From the NCBI GenBank assembly GCA_026398715.1, contig JAPLSI010000162.1, forward strand, positions 1 through 22,918: a DNA stretch of 22,918 bases, written 5' to 3'. This stretch comes from Gammaproteobacteria bacterium (GTDB taxonomy: Bacteria; Pseudomonadota; Gammaproteobacteria; Xanthomonadales; Xanthomonadaceae). The notes beneath the pieces were generated by a model. It was not told the origin of the DNA. It was given only the letters and a program-made list of their open reading frames with translations, and did not search any database. Below, piece after piece: positions 22,008 to 22,918 of this stretch. Both the position numbers and the translations under genes were made by a program. The number at the start of each line of letters is the position of its first letter. Position 1 is the stretch's first letter.

Positions 22008-22918
22008 ATGAGTTCACGTCGCGTCGTCGTCACCGGAATGGGCATCGTCTCGCCGGTCGGCAACACCCTCGCCACCGCCTGGGACAGCATCTGCAACGGT
22101 CGTTCCGGAATCGGTTCGATCACCCACTTCGACACCAGCGCCTACACCGCCAAGATTGCCGGTGAAGTGCGTGACTTCGACGCCAAGTCCTGGGTCAATC
22201 CCAAGGACGCGAAGAAGATGGACACCTTCATCCACTACGGCCTGGCCGCAGCGATGATGGCGATGGAGGACGCGGGGCTGGAAATCACCGAGGCCAATGC
22301 CGAGCGCGCCGGCGTGCTGATCGGCTCGGGCATCGGCGGCGTGCGTGGCATCGAGGAAACTGCGATCGCGTTGCACGAAGGCGGGCCGCGCAAGGTTTCC
22401 CCTTTCTACGTGCCCAGCACCATCATCAACATGGTCTCGGGCCAGTTGTGCATCATCAAGGGCTTCAAGGGTCCGAACTTTTCCGCCGTGTCGGCCTGTG
22501 CTTCCTCCAACCATTCGGTTGGCATGGCGATGCGCATGATCCAGTACGGCGACGCCGACATCATGGTCGCCGGCGGCGCCGAACACGGTTGCACGCCGAC
22601 CTCGGTCGCGGGCTTCTGCTCGATGAAGGCCCTGTCCACGCGCAACGACGAACCCACCCGCGCCAGCCGTCCCTGGGACCGCGATCGCGACGGCTTCGTG
22701 CTGGGCGACGGCGCGGGCATCCTCATCCTCGAGGAATACGACTCGGCGAAGGCGCGCGGCGCGCGCATCTACTGCGAACTGGTCGGCTTCGGCGCCAGCT
22801 CCGACGCGTACCACATGACCGCCCCCAGCGAAAACGGCGAAGGCCCGGCCCGCTGCATTGCGATGGCCCTGCGCGACGCGAAATTGAATCCCGACCAGGT
22901 CGAATACCTCAACGCGCA
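22008..22918 (+). CDS. fabF: Beta-ketoacyl-ACP synthase II (cut by window end)
   Basis: FabF elongates acyl-ACPs by condensation with malonyl-ACP and makes cis-vaccenoyl chains. The 303 visible residues (of about 410) run from VVVTGMGIVSPVGNT through the nucleophile Cys164 (AVSACASSNHSVG), GDADIMVAGGAEHG, STRND, SRPWDRDRDGFVLGDGAG and FGASSDAYHMTAPSENGEG. The catalytic histidines lie beyond the right edge. GGAG (21997-22000) is seven bases before the ATG. The gene is open at the window end, with no sign of damage. Confidence 0.97.
   Translation, partial: MSSRRVVVTGMGIVSPVGNTLATAWDSICNGRSGIGSITHFDTSAYTAKIAGEVRDFDAKSWVNPKDAKKMDTFIHYGLAAAMMAMEDAGLEITEANAERAGVLIGSGIGGVRGIEETAIALHEGGPRKVSPFYVPSTIINMVSGQLCIIKGFKGPNFSAVSACASSNHSVGMAMRMIQYGDADIMVAGGAEHGCTPTSVAGFCSMKALSTRNDEPTRASRPWDRDRDGFVLGDGAGILILEEYDSAKARGARIYCELVGFGASSDAYHMTAPSENGEGPARCIAMALRDAKLNPDQVEYLNA

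Overview
The window is a GC-rich, densely packed stretch of chromosome from a gammaproteobacterium. The best match is the Xanthomonadales (Lysobacterales). That placement is inferred from gene order and protein sequence: a fab cluster that runs rpmF-fabH without plsX, a tRNA-Ser/SRP RNA pair divergent from dnaX-ybaB-recR, a Kdo kinase beside a family 9 glycosyltransferase and a DUF6165 protein, and a moxR-DUF58-tgpA operon. I see no insertion sequence, phage gene, CRISPR array, integrase or broken gene. The content is core housekeeping, and I did not find a convincing new biological system.

Layout. Positions 1-1735 hold the end of an unidentified gene, dnaQ (proofreading exonuclease), a convergent PP2C phosphatase and tRNA-Ser(CGA). 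Positions 1812-4036 are a probable LPS-core module: DUF6165, a convergent heptosyltransferase-like GT9, and a divergent kdkA. kdkA runs through ATGA stop/start overlaps into an MBL-fold hydrolase and then moaA-moaC-moaD-moaE (molybdopterin synthesis), a six-gene translationally coupled chain ending at 6990. On the minus strand, tRNA-Ser(GGA) and the SRP RNA (7213 to 6996) appear to share one promoter. dnaX-ybaB-recR and hinT follow on the plus strand (7387-10409).

Positions 14801-10441 on the minus strand are a four-gene operon: MoxR ATPase, DUF58 protein, TgpA-type transglutaminase and an Slp-family lipoprotein. Divergent from it is a family 39 glycosyltransferase with an added C-terminal beta-rich domain (14849-16681). 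A Maf/YceF pyrophosphatase and a small unknown membrane coiled-coil protein lie on the minus strand, divergent from yceD-rpmF-fabH-fabD-fabG-acpP-fabF, which runs off the right edge. This last block makes ribosomal protein L32 and most of the type II fatty acid synthesis machinery.

The most useful second-look items are small. A near-consensus promoter would give yceD an almost leaderless mRNA. A 12-bp inverted repeat brackets the -10 box of tRNA-Ser(CGA). The Kdo kinase is physically coupled to the moa genes. The SRP RNA appears to be co-transcribed with a tRNA. An unassigned membrane protein is coupled to maf. No stretch over 300 bases lacks a gene.
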